Program-made: the position numbers and the translations under genes | Source of the DNA: Myxococcota bacterium | GTDB lineage: Bacteria; Myxococcota_A; UBA796 | DNA length: 64,000 bases | Assembly: GCA_029251165.1 (NCBI GenBank) | Contig: JAQXDW010000007.1 | Coordinates: forward strand, 62,001 to 126,000 | Reading direction: 5' to 3' | Shown here: positions 1 to 8,268 of the stretch, piece after piece | Position numbering within the stretch: the stretch's first letter is position 1 | Layout of the letters: the number at the start of each line of letters is the position of its first letter | Notes under the pieces: generated by a model | Database searches by the model: none | Told to the model about the DNA's origin: nothing | The model's input: the letters and a program-made list of their open reading frames with translations, nothing else

Positions 1-410
1 AGCACCCCGCGGAGAATGCCCGGGCGCTGGGTCATCGGGAGGGCAGCGGCACGGAGGGTCTCGCCCGGCATCCAGCGGGTGGTGATGAACGGCAGCCCGA
101 AGGCGCGCGCGCAGCGGGTCGGATCCGCTGCAAGTCCAGCGGCACAGACCCCAGGGAGGCCAGGCCCAGACAGGCGGCTGCGGACCCGGTAGCCCTCCAG
201 GGTGGCGATGATCTCCTCGTCCATGCCGGCCAGCGAGCCGACGCCGCTGGTCACCACACCTTCAATCAGCCCAGCGAGCTCGACGGGGACCGGCCGAAGG
301 ATCACCCGGGTGACGGTGGCCTGGCCGTTGTAGCGAGACCGATAGACCACCCGATCCTTCCCATGGCGGAGGATCTCAAGCAGCTCGTGATGGGGAACGT
401 TGAGGGACAT
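1..410 (-). CDS. Kinase-like protein, N-terminal part (runs off window)
   Basis: The frame opens with ATG at 410, three bases after the stop of the RodA-PBP fusion, and is still open at base 1, so only about 136 residues are visible. The layout resembles the N-lobe of a Ser/Thr kinase: a nucleotide-loop-like stretch (RHGKDRVVYRSRYNGQ), a beta-3-like strand ending TVTRVI, and a hinge-like WMPGETL near residue 120. The beta-3 lysine of active kinases appears to be arginine here (TRV instead of AxK). It holds the place of pknA/pknB in the comparable mycobacterial operon. Being partial, it cannot be called active or inactive; a non-kinase identity is possible. Confidence 0.6.
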   Translation of the reverse strand, partial: MSLNVPHHELLEILRHGKDRVVYRSRYNGQATVTRVILRPVPVELAGLIEGVVTSGVGSLAGMDEEIIATLEGYRVRSRLSGPGLPGVCAAGLAADPTRCARAFGLPFITTRWMPGETLRAAALPMTQRPGILRGV

Positions 411-413
411 GCT

Positions 414-3400
414 CTACCGAGTGAAGTATCCAAGCCTGTTCGCTTCTGCGATGACCTCCTGCGCAATCAGCCGCGCGGCACCGCTCCCGCCACCGCCGCG
501 CGGGACCACCGCAGCAACGGCGAGGCGCCCCGTCGCGCCCGGCTCGCAGGCATCCACCGAGGCGGGCTCCGCGATGGCCACAAACCAGGAGTGCGGGCTC
601 TGGTTTGAATTCCGACGAATTCCGTAGGCGGCTTCGTCGGAGCGTCCGGGATCGGTCGCGGTTCCGGTCTTTCCGTAGACCCGGACACCGTCGAGCTCAG
701 CAAAGCTGCGCGCAGTGCCGGAGTCGATCACCTTGCGCATTCCAGAGAGGAGGACGTCGAGATCTCCAGCCTCTGCCAGACGGGTCTCGGCACAGGCACC
801 GGCAAGCTGCATGCTGGGCGGGCACTTCCGATAGACCCCGCCGCCGCCGACGGTCGCGATCATCCGAGCGGCCTGCATGACGTGCATGCGCGCAGCTCCC
901 TGGCCATACGCAGTGCTCGCGAGCTGGCGGGAGCCATCGGCGCCGGGCTGAAAGGCACCACCAGCAGGTGCGCGGTCGACCTCCAGGCCGTCGGAGACCA
1001 GCGACTGAAACGCCGCCTCACCGAGATCGATCCCAAGCTGAGCAAAGTAAACGTTGCAGCTTACCTCCAGCGCCTCAGAGAGCTCGACGGAGCCGTCTGG
1101 ACTGCGGTGCCCATCGTGGATGGGCTTGCTCCATCCATCCCGGGTCACGCAGGGTCGGCCGTCACACTCCTGGCCCTTGCTGCAGGTGTAGTCTGTCACC
1201 CCTGTGCTGCTGCAGCGCCGTCCGCTGGTGCCCTCCCCTTCGCGAACCGCCGCCAGCGCAGTGGCGACCTTGAAGATCGATCCAGCCTGGTACAGCCCGC
1301 CGATTCCAGTCTTGTCCTTCCACAGCCCGTAGCTGCCGATGGTCTCCGGATCCCCCTGTCGCACTGCGGCAGCCCAGGTGTCAGGGCGTCCCGGATCGTA
1401 GTCTGGCCACTGCGCCCGGGCGAGCACCTGGCCGGTGTCCACGTCGATGACCGCGACGGCTGCCGCGCGCCCATACTGCGGACCGATCTCGCGGACCTGA
1501 GCACCGGCAGCGGACTGGAGGTAGGCATCGAGGCTCAGGGTGACCGAGCGGCTGTCGATGTCGCTGGCCACTGCGGCGATGGCATCGGCCCGGGCCTGCC
1601 CGGTGAGGTGAAGGAGGCGGACCAGCGGCGTGTAGTCGAGCCGCTCGATGCGGGTGAACAAGATGGTGGCGTTGGGGCCGATCTGCGATCGCGCCTGTGC
1701 GAGATCCGCGTCGCGCATCTCGTTGGTGGCCACGGTGAACAGAATGCGATCGCTGCGCCGCTTCGTGACCGCGCCGGTCTGCGCGTCGACAACGTCCGGG
1801 CGCTGCTCGATGTAGACCGCGAGGGGCTCGCTGACAGTGTCGATCCCACGAAGCCGGGTATCGAACAGGCCCTCGACAGCCCAGGGCGGCGACTGAATCC
1901 CCTGCCCCACCGGGCCGAGCAAGGTGCCGAGGTTCTGCCCCAGCGGCCACGCACGCTCTCCGCTCTCGTCAGGTCCAGCCAGGACCACCCCGGCCCGGTC
2001 TCGGATCTCTCCGCGAGGAATCTGCGCAGCGATGGCACGAATGCGGGGGTCGTAGCGGAAGAAGACGGTGTCATCCCAGCCAACGGTGAGCACGCCGCTG
2101 GTGGTGGTCTTTACGCCCTTGAGCCCAACCTGCACACCAGCGATCAGGCCGCCGATGCTGCTGAGCACCACTGCTGCAGCACCGATGGCGAGCACTCCCC
2201 CACGGAGCTGGGACAGCTCGTCCATGTCCACCTGACGCTTCCCGTCTGCAGCGAGGCGTCCGAGGATTCCTGCGGCGAGCAGGAAGACGATCATGCTCGT
2301 CTTTCCAAACGACAGGTACGGCACGACCACACCGGTCAGCGGAAGCATCCCGACGGTACCAAAGAAGATGACGACCCACTGCGCAAGGAGCAGGACGGCG
2401 ATCCCCAGCGCCAGCAGCGAACGCTCTGGAGTCCGACCGCTCCAGGCGATCTGGAGCCCTTGAGCGATGAGCGCCAGCAGGGCGAGGGTGTAGACCGCGA
2501 GGCCCGCGAGGCCACCGATCTCAGTGAGGTGAGCGAGGATGAGGTCGGTGTGCCCCGCAGGCAGCGCCCCAAATGCGCCCTGACCGAGCCCCTGACCAGA
2601 GAGACCACCCGATGCCATCGCCCACAGCCCGGAGGCGAGCTGATCTCCTCCGAGGTGCCCGTTGAGCCAAGGATCGCGCATCATGTCCGCGCGAACCAGG
2701 ACGTTGTCGGGCAGAAACGGAGGCTGAATGAAGACCACCACCAGCCCGGAGACCACAACAAAGCCAGCGATCAGGGCGACCTCAATCCAGGAGCGAACCG
2801 CGGCGTAGTAGAACGCCAGCAGGACCGCTGAGAGGATGAGGGTAGGGCCGAGATCGCGGACGATGAACATCAGCCCAAACAGCGCCCCGGTCAGCGCCAG
2901 CGCCGGCAGGAGCAACGACAGCCGCGGCCAGTGGAGGAACCCCAGCCGGGTCCGCTGGTAGCGAAGCTGGGCGATCTGGCGGCCCATGCTCGCGGCGAGG
3001 AAGGCAACAAAGGCGAGCTTGACCAGCTCAATGGGCTGGATGCCGAACAGGTTGATCTTGGCCGAGCTGCTGCCGGGAGCATCACCGATGAGCGCCAGGG
3101 CAATCATGAGCAGGGCTGCGCCACCGCCGATCACCACACGCAGGCGGACCGCGAGCCGGGCGGGGTCCCACGGGACCGCCATGGCGAGTCCTGCGAGGAT
3201 GCCGCCGTAGAGGACTCCAGGGGCGAAGCCGGGGCCATAGTAGAAGCGATCCACAGCATGCAGCGGATCCGAGTAGCCCCACTGCAGCATCAGACCAAGC
3301 CCAGTCATCGCAGCGACACAGGGCACCAGCAGCGGCGTGGCGATTCCATGCCCGCGGCTGCGCCAGCCGCCGACGAGCCGTCCGAGCATCATCGCAGCGA

Positions 3401-3587
3401 TCCCGCCCGCCCAGATCAGTCCGGCAGACTTCGCAGCGGAGAGGACCGCAGCAGCCTCCCGCTCCAGCGTCCCGCTCCGGGCCGCCGCAGCCTCCAAGGC
3501 CCCACTGACCGAGGCATCAAGACCCAGTCCGACCACGGCAGCGACGATCACCACACACAGCAGCAGCTCCACAACAAGCCAGATCAT
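414..3587 (-). CDS. RodA/FtsW-type SEDS glycosyltransferase fused to class B penicillin-binding protein
   Basis: A 1057-residue natural fusion predicted to polymerise and cross-link peptidoglycan at the cytoplasmic membrane. Residues 1 to about 480 are a multi-pass SEDS domain with the family signatures ASGGLSGQGLG and GHTDLILAHLTEIGG (His346 in the HTD motif). One more hydrophobic helix near 465-485 leads into a periplasmic PBP part. This part carries all three transpeptidase motifs: SIFK (Ser770, Lys773), SCN (Ser843, Asn845) and KTG (973-975). The usual family lengths are about 370-400 residues for RodA and 480-600 for a class B PBP, so the length fits one of each. The ATG at 3587 overlaps the phosphatase stop by four bases (ATGA). 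The neighbours (phosphatase, two FHA proteins, kinases) suggest control by phosphorylation. Whether this is the elongation or division enzyme cannot be told from sequence. Confidence 0.93.
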   Translation of the reverse strand: MIWLVVELLLCVVIVAAVVGLGLDASVSGALEAAAARSGTLEREAAAVLSAAKSAGLIWAGGIAAMMLGRLVGGWRSRGHGIATPLLVPCVAAMTGLGLMLQWGYSDPLHAVDRFYYGPGFAPGVLYGGILAGLAMAVPWDPARLAVRLRVVIGGGAALLMIALALIGDAPGSSSAKINLFGIQPIELVKLAFVAFLAASMGRQIAQLRYQRTRLGFLHWPRLSLLLPALALTGALFGLMFIVRDLGPTLILSAVLLAFYYAAVRSWIEVALIAGFVVVSGLVVVFIQPPFLPDNVLVRADMMRDPWLNGHLGGDQLASGLWAMASGGLSGQGLGQGAFGALPAGHTDLILAHLTEIGGLAGLAVYTLALLALIAQGLQIAWSGRTPERSLLALGIAVLLLAQWVVIFFGTVGMLPLTGVVVPYLSFGKTSMIVFLLAAGILGRLAADGKRQVDMDELSQLRGGVLAIGAAAVVLSSIGGLIAGVQVGLKGVKTTTSGVLTVGWDDTVFFRYDPRIRAIAAQIPRGEIRDRAGVVLAGPDESGERAWPLGQNLGTLLGPVGQGIQSPPWAVEGLFDTRLRGIDTVSEPLAVYIEQRPDVVDAQTGAVTKRRSDRILFTVATNEMRDADLAQARSQIGPNATILFTRIERLDYTPLVRLLHLTGQARADAIAAVASDIDSRSVTLSLDAYLQSAAGAQVREIGPQYGRAAAVAVIDVDTGQVLARAQWPDYDPGRPDTWAAAVRQGDPETIGSYGLWKDKTGIGGLYQAGSIFKVATALAAVREGEGTSGRRCSSTGVTDYTCSKGQECDGRPCVTRDGWSKPIHDGHRSPDGSVELSEALEVSCNVYFAQLGIDLGEAAFQSLVSDGLEVDRAPAGGAFQPGADGSRQLASTAYGQGAARMHVMQAARMIATVGGGGVYRKCPPSMQLAGACAETRLAEAGDLDVLLSGMRKVIDSGTARSFAELDGVRVYGKTGTATDPGRSDEAAYGIRRNSNQSPHSWFVAIAEPASVDACEPGATGRLAVAAVVPRGGGGSGAARLIAQEVIAEANRLGYFTR

Positions 3588-4810
3588 GGCGTCTCCTCAA
3601 GCGGCTCCTCGAGAGCCCCAGCGGTCTCTTCTACAGTCAGTATCGGCCCCTCAACCTGGGGGGCGTTGCCGCGCATTGTCAGCGTGGAGTCCACGACCTT
3701 CACCGACGCATCTGGCGGCCCGCGAACGAGCAGCGCATCAAGGACAAGCGTGCTGTCCGCGATGACCAGCTGAGCGCCGGCAGCAAGCTCGACGGAGACC
3801 ACGGCTGAGGGGGACTGGATGTCTGCCCCCGACAGGGTCATGGTCTGCCCCGCTGCCACACGCCACTCCACCAAGGGCGGCTCCAAGACAAGCGGGACGG
3901 GAGGAGTCGGCGCGGCCTCGGGCGAAGACACCGAGAGGCGACCGACGACAAACGCGAGCGCCGACAGAACCAGGGCGAGCAGCACCCGAGGCATCCCAGA
4001 GCGCCGAGGCCCCGGCGCTGGAGGAGCCGGCTTGCGGAGGACGCGAGGCGGCTCCTCCGGCTTGCGGTGGACGCGAGGCGGACGGGGCGTGGGCGCGGAA
4101 GATGCGGTGAAGCGCGCGACCACGACGGTGATGTTGTCGTGTCCGCCCCGAGACAGGGCCAGCTCGACCAGCTCACGGGCAACCGCCTCCGGCTCCTGGC
4201 GATGCGACCGCGCAGCACCGAGGATGCGAGACAGCTCGCCGTCTCGGACGAGGTCATGCAGTCCGTCAGAGCACAGCAGCAGCAGGTCATCGGGCTGGAG
4301 GTCGACCTCTCCGGTGTCGATCCAGTCGGTACCGTCGCGCAGCTGGCCGCCGAGATCTCGGGTGACCCGGTGCTGGTTGGGGAGCGCACGGGCCTGCGCC
4401 TCGGTCATCCCCTGCTGCTCCCGCAGCTCCGCGACGACGGTGTGATCACGGGTGAGCTGCTCGAGGCCTGCGGCGCTGATGAGGTAGGCGCGGGTGTCGC
4501 CGACGTGGGCGAGGGTCAGCCGGTGACCGGACAGGTGCGCAGCCGTCGCCACACAGCCCATGCCGCGCTCGGCGGGGTTGGCCTCGGCTCGGGCGACGAT
4601 CGCGGCGTTTGCGGCAGCCAGGGCCTCACGGGGGGCACCACGAGACAGAATCTGCTCGCGGGCAATCGCTGCGGCGACCTCTCCGGCAGCCTCTCCGCCC
4701 ATGCCATCGATGACCGCAATCAGGCCGCGCTGAGGCTCACAGACCAGGGCGTCTTCGTTGTGGGGTCGAACCCGACCGGGGTGCGTCATCCCGGCAGCGA
4801 TCAGGCTCAA
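3584..4810 (-). CDS. PP2C-type Ser/Thr phosphatase, membrane-anchored, PstP-like
   Basis: 408 residues. Residues 1 to about 245 form a PP2C domain with its metal-binding and catalytic signatures: GRVRPHNEDA, IDGMGGEAAGE, HVGDTRAYL, LCSDGLHDLV and GGHDNITVVV. A Pro/Arg-rich linker follows, then one transmembrane helix (about residues 280-300, RVLLALVLSALAFVVGRL) and a tail of about 105 residues predicted to lie outside the cytoplasm, rich in short Val/Leu beta strands. Mycobacterial PstP has the same cytoplasmic PP2C-TM-extracytoplasmic layout. The start is TTG at 4810 overlapping the previous stop (TTGA); an ATG at 4789 is an alternative and would still keep the PP2C domain whole. It probably dephosphorylates targets of the operon's kinases. 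Confidence 0.93.
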   Translation of the reverse strand: MSLIAAGMTHPGRVRPHNEDALVCEPQRGLIAVIDGMGGEAAGEVAAAIAREQILSRGAPREALAAANAAIVARAEANPAERGMGCVATAAHLSGHRLTLAHVGDTRAYLISAAGLEQLTRDHTVVAELREQQGMTEAQARALPNQHRVTRDLGGQLRDGTDWIDTGEVDLQPDDLLLLCSDGLHDLVRDGELSRILGAARSHRQEPEAVARELVELALSRGGHDNITVVVARFTASSAPTPRPPRVHRKPEEPPRVLRKPAPPAPGPRRSGMPRVLLALVLSALAFVVGRLSVSSPEAAPTPPVPLVLEPPLVEWRVAAGQTMTLSGADIQSPSAVVSVELAAGAQLVIADSTLVLDALLVRGPPDASVKVVDSTLTMRGNAPQVEGPILTVEETAGALEEPLEETP

Positions 4811-5646
4811 GTCAGCCTCGACAGGGACACTGTCAGCTCACCGTTGGACAGCACGATCTCCACTGCAGAATCCGAGAGGACCATGCGCCCCCCGGGCTGG
4901 AGCAGACGACCGGCGATCTGGACGGGGTTGGCGCGAACCGGTCGGGAGACCACCACACCATCCACCCCGTTCTCGATGGTCAGCTGCACGCTGTTGATTC
5001 GGTTGCTGGCGCCGCTGAGCGCGATGAAATTCTCCGGGGGCTGACCGTGAGGGCGACCGAGCTGCATCCGACGTCCGCTGGCGATGAGCGCAGTGCCGCC
5101 GCCCCAGGCAACGCGAAGCGAGCCAGGTCCCTCCGGCTCGATGACCCGCTCGGTGTGCTCAGCTTGGCGCGGAGGCGCCGCAGCGCGAACCCGGACGGTC
5201 ACCTCAGCATCGGTCGGCGCTGCGATGTCGGCGTTGTTTACATAGGCGACAACGATCTCGCCGACGCCCTGCTCCAGATCCGCCTCCTCGTCGAACAGCA
5301 CCCGGACCACGGGATCACCGACAGTCTGCGCGCCGAGATCGGCAAGAGACTTCCGGATGATGGTGTCCAGCCCAGCACTCAGGCGACCGCGCAGCGGACG
5401 GAGGCGATCATAGTCGGCCCGGGAGAGGTAGACCCGGTACTCATTCCAGGCCAGCAGCCGACCATGGACATCGCGCTCTGTGCTGCGGCTCATGACCGCA
5501 CAGACCGCACGGCCGACCCGGAACGGATCGACGGTCACGACCGCAGGTCGGCTGAGCATCCCCTTCAGCCGACCAAAGACGCCGCCCTCTTCCAGTCGCG
5601 CAAACTCGACGCGAAACCGGTCAGGCTCTACCGCAATGACGCCCAT
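4807..5646 (-). CDS. FhaA-like protein (DUF3662-like domain + C-terminal FHA-like domain)
   Basis: 279 residues. The region around 60-150 (LLAWNEYRVYLSRADYDRL, then GDPVVRVLF) resembles the N-terminal DUF3662 domain of mycobacterial FhaA, where the equivalent motif begins LLAPNEY. Residues about 185-279 look like an FHA fold: LGRP loop, then GASNRINSVQLTI where canonical domains have SRRHA. The GR pair is kept but the conserved histidine is absent, so phosphothreonine binding may be weak or altered. The ATG at 5646 shares a base with the upstream stop, and the 3' end overlaps the phosphatase start, so the three genes are translationally coupled. The likely role is an adaptor linking kinase signalling to cell-wall synthesis, inferred from order and domains. 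Confidence 0.78.
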   Translation of the reverse strand: MGVIAVEPDRFRVEFARLEEGGVFGRLKGMLSRPAVVTVDPFRVGRAVCAVMSRSTERDVHGRLLAWNEYRVYLSRADYDRLRPLRGRLSAGLDTIIRKSLADLGAQTVGDPVVRVLFDEEADLEQGVGEIVVAYVNNADIAAPTDAEVTVRVRAAAPPRQAEHTERVIEPEGPGSLRVAWGGGTALIASGRRMQLGRPHGQPPENFIALSGASNRINSVQLTIENGVDGVVVSRPVRANPVQIAGRLLQPGGRMVLSDSAVEIVLSNGELTVSLSRLT

Positions 5647-6365
5647 TACTCCTCCTCTTCTGGCGAGAGAATCTCAACGCAGATCCGCTGACCACCGCCG
5701 TCGTTGAGCTCCAGCAGATCCCCCGGGCCGACCCGAACCCGGCGAGAGCGGGTGTTGACGGGTCGAATGCGCTTGCCGTCGCGGCGAACAACCACGAGGC
5801 ACTCCCCCTGATCAAGCGCCGAGATCTCCAGCGCTGAGCCCGCCACCCGAAGGATCGCAGCACGGCGGCTCACGAACGCTGCTCCCAGCGCGATGTCGTT
5901 GGTGACGGTTCCCGGCTCATGCCACTCGCCGCGACCGATCCGGTGCTCCCGCAGACCAGCAGACAGCACGATGTGTTCGCCATCTCGATCGCCGCCACGA
6001 ATACACAGCCGCGCGGTGACCCCGGAGTCTGACTCCGTGACCACGACACCGGTCAGCTCTCCGGCTGCCACCACATACCGACGACGCGGCAGGGCATCGG
6101 GGCGAATGCCGACCAAGCGGTTGCGGAGCTCGGCGTCGATCTCATCATCGAAGGCTGGCTCATCGACGAACTGGCGCACGACCTCGACGCTGCCCTCGCC
6201 AACAGTCACAGCAACGAGCACCGACAAGGGCAGCTGCTCGACCCCACGCTGGCCGCGTCGCCGAAGCTGGAGGATTCCTTCGACAACCCGGCGGCGCAGA
6301 TCCGGGCGGTCGAGGCTGTCAGAGTCTGGATCTACAAGCGCGCGGAGGCGGTCGAGGAGTCCCAT
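5646..6365 (-). CDS. FHA-domain protein
   Basis: 239 residues. Residues about 1-120 form an alpha/beta region that may be a diverged copy of the DUF3662-like domain of the next gene (basic N-terminus, then PLSVLVAVTVGEGS). Residues about 135-239 form an FHA domain: HRIGRGEWHEPG, TNDIALG, VSRRAAIL, VGPGDLLELNDG. The canonical SRRHA motif reads SRRAA, so the histidine that stabilises the binding loop is an alanine. The protein ends in an acidic tail. Two FHA proteins in tandem before a PP2C gene mirror mycobacterial fhaA-fhaB. The 103 bases upstream are the longest internal gap of this operon and could hold a secondary promoter; no clear promoter was recognised. Confidence 0.85.
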   Translation of the reverse strand: MGLLDRLRALVDPDSDSLDRPDLRRRVVEGILQLRRRGQRGVEQLPLSVLVAVTVGEGSVEVVRQFVDEPAFDDEIDAELRNRLVGIRPDALPRRRYVVAAGELTGVVVTESDSGVTARLCIRGGDRDGEHIVLSAGLREHRIGRGEWHEPGTVTNDIALGAAFVSRRAAILRVAGSALEISALDQGECLVVVRRDGKRIRPVNTRSRRVRVGPGDLLELNDGGGQRICVEILSPEEEE

Positions 6366-6468
6366 GGATTGCCTGGAGAAGAGAGGTCGTGACAGTGTAT
6401 CCCGGTGGACTCAAGCGGCGGTCTGGTGGTCAGTATTCCCGCTGCGGAAGCCGAGCGGAAGGACCACG

Positions 6469-7716
6469 TCAGAGAGGCGGGAGGCCGAGCTGTGACATCG
6501 CAGGATCGATGATGTCGCGGTCCTCGACCAGCACAAACGCCGCCGGCCCATCGGTGGAGACCAGCACACCGAGGTGGCGTCCCTCCCGCTCATACAGCTC
6601 CACCGAGATCCCATCGTGCGAGCGGTCTTCCGTCATCCGCCAGCCATCCTCAAGCAGCCCCTGCCCGACACGGTCCGCCAGGGGCTCGACCGCTCCGTGT
6701 GGAATGCCGAGCAGCACAGTGCTCTCCGTCTCCAGGAGCCGCTCTCCCTTCGGAAGGCGAACCCCCGAGAGCACCGGCTTCAGAGGCACTGGTGCCTCCT
6801 CCTGCAGTGCTGCCCAGGTGCCGCCCGCGAGCGCAGCCAGCAGCACCAGCCACGCCCATCGACGCGATCGAGGCGGTTGCGAGGTGTTTGCTCTGCCCGC
6901 TCCACGGATCGCGGCCGGAGCATGCAGCAGCGACAGGGCCGCAGCGGCGGATGATGGACGATGACTCGGGACGGGCTGAGTGAGTGCACGAATGAGGACC
7001 CGAAGCGCAACCGGAGCAGAGGCACCGGGATCAAGGGCTGCGCCGGGATGCTCTCGGGCGGCGGTCGGCAGGGTGTGCTGCCGAGGTGCTCGTGCCGCGT
7101 CAGCGCTGGACGAACCGGTGAGCGCCTCGAACAGGCTCACACCGAGGGCATACAGATCCACCCGAACCGGATCGACGTCGCCTGGTCGGAGGCACTCTGG
7201 AGCGATGTGGCTGGAGATGCTGAGCGCTCCACGAGACCGTGGGTGCGGCATGCGGTCCCAGGGTGTGCCGAAGGCAACCAGGACCGGTGCACCATCGGGG
7301 CGCAGCATGATGTTGGCTGGCTTGAGATCACGGTGACAGACCCCCGCACGGTGGACGGCGTCGAGGGCCTCCAGTCCCTCCCGGGCCAGCACGCGTGCCT
7401 GCACAGCGGGCAGCGCACCACCCCGGAGGCGCTCCCGCAGCGTCATCCCCTCGACCAGCGCCGTCGCCACAAGTAGACACTCTCGCTCGGCGTCTCTCCA
7501 GCACTCCAGCACCCGAGCCACTCCTGGATGACTCAGGGCGGTCAGTGCGGAAGCCTCGCGGTACTGCTGCGAGGCTTCTCCGCCACGCAGGACCTTGACC
7601 GCAGCCAGCTGTAGGGGGGCATGACGGCTGCGACAGCGCCAGACCGATCGCACTCCGTCTGCGCCAAGCGGTGACTCGACCACCCAGTCTCCGATGTGAT
7701 CGCCCGAGTGAAGCAT
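6469..7716 (-). CDS. Membrane Ser/Thr kinase-like protein with DFG-to-AFG change (predicted pseudokinase)
   Basis: 415 residues. The N-terminal 270 are a Hanks-type kinase fold: glycine-loop region LGADGVRSVW, beta-3 lysine in AAVKVL, catalytic loop HRDLKPAN (Asp130), an APE-like SHIAPECL and subdomain IX VDLYALGVSLFEALTG. The DFG motif that binds Mg-ATP reads AFG (Ala148-Phe-Gly, codon at 7273-7275), which normally abolishes or strongly reduces phosphotransfer. A transmembrane helix (about 286-305) leads to an extracytoplasmic tail of about 110 residues with no PASTA repeat. The ATG at 7716 overlaps the stop of the preceding gene. It may act as a scaffold or sensor for the FHA proteins, or a partner kinase such as that at 10299 may supply activity (inference). 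Confidence 0.88.
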   Translation of the reverse strand: MLHSGDHIGDWVVESPLGADGVRSVWRCRSRHAPLQLAAVKVLRGGEASQQYREASALTALSHPGVARVLECWRDAERECLLVATALVEGMTLRERLRGGALPAVQARVLAREGLEALDAVHRAGVCHRDLKPANIMLRPDGAPVLVAFGTPWDRMPHPRSRGALSISSHIAPECLRPGDVDPVRVDLYALGVSLFEALTGSSSADAARAPRQHTLPTAAREHPGAALDPGASAPVALRVLIRALTQPVPSHRPSSAAAALSLLHAPAAIRGAGRANTSQPPRSRRWAWLVLLAALAGGTWAALQEEAPVPLKPVLSGVRLPKGERLLETESTVLLGIPHGAVEPLADRVGQGLLEDGWRMTEDRSHDGISVELYEREGRHLGVLVSTDGPAAFVLVEDRDIIDPAMSQLGLPPL

Positions 7717-8177
7717 CAGACCTCCGCTGCTCCCAGCGCCTCCAGGACCGCTTCCTTGCTGCCCAGCCAGGTCACCAGCTCGGCCCCCTCGCTCAGCACC
7801 CCGGCCTCGACGAGCTCCGCGATGGCTGCCGGGGCGTTCTTGACCTGCAGGCCGCCGCCGCTGAGCTTGAGCGAAGCACCGGACTTCAGCTCAATGACCA
7901 CCGCCTGCCGATGTCGGATGTCCGGCACGGACATATCGACCAGTACAAAGTCACCGCACCACCCCCGCTGGTTGCAGCGGTAGAGCCAGATGTTTCGCTT
8001 CTTTCTCAGCAACCGACGGACGAACGATTCCTCTCGGCTGCTCATGGAGAAGACCTCCTGGAGCCGCCAGGTCTCCGCCCCGGAGCGCTCGGGATCAGAA
8101 GCCAGCAACATCGCGATGCTGAAGCACTCATCAACCATCCAAAATGGCAACAGCAAGGTCAGCGGCTGAGCAGACAT
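7716..8177 (-). CDS. Uncharacterised 153-aa protein, first gene of the cell-wall signalling operon
   Basis: I do not recognise the family. It is soluble and mixed alpha/beta. The central part (GDFVLVDMSVPDI, then AVVIELK after about ten residues) has the D-x(n)-ExK spacing of a PD-(D/E)xK nuclease-like core, followed by an alanine-rich C-terminal helix region. That resemblance is weak and may be accidental. Its stop shares a base with the kinase-like gene's ATG, so it is almost certainly co-transcribed with the FHA/phosphatase/RodA-PBP genes. The start at 8177 is divergent from the protease gene across about 90 bases. Confidence 0.7.
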   Translation of the reverse strand: MSAQPLTLLLPFWMVDECFSIAMLLASDPERSGAETWRLQEVFSMSSREESFVRRLLRKKRNIWLYRCNQRGWCGDFVLVDMSVPDIRHRQAVVIELKSGASLKLSGGGLQVKNAPAAIAELVEAGVLSEGAELVTWLGSKEAVLEALGAAEV

Positions 8178-8268
8178 CGTTCACCAGTTCGTTACACGTC
8201 ACGATTGCGATTTGGTGAGCCTGACTGTACCCATACCCACTGAGTCCCGCTTACCCACCGGAGTCCCG
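8178..8268. promoter_or_regulatory. Divergent promoter region between the wall-signalling operon and the protease gene
   Basis: These 91 bases separate the start of the leftward operon (8177) from the predicted ATG of the rightward protease (8269), so promoters for both must lie here or just inside the genes. No strong -35/-10 pair stands out. No terminator-like hairpin is seen. Confidence 0.4.

Noticed and set aside
882..2831. Long rightward open frame of 649 codons opposite the RodA-PBP gene
   Set aside because: It is antisense to clear catalytic motifs, has no recognisable domain and an Arg/Asp/Gln-rich composition typical of shadow frames in GC-rich DNA.
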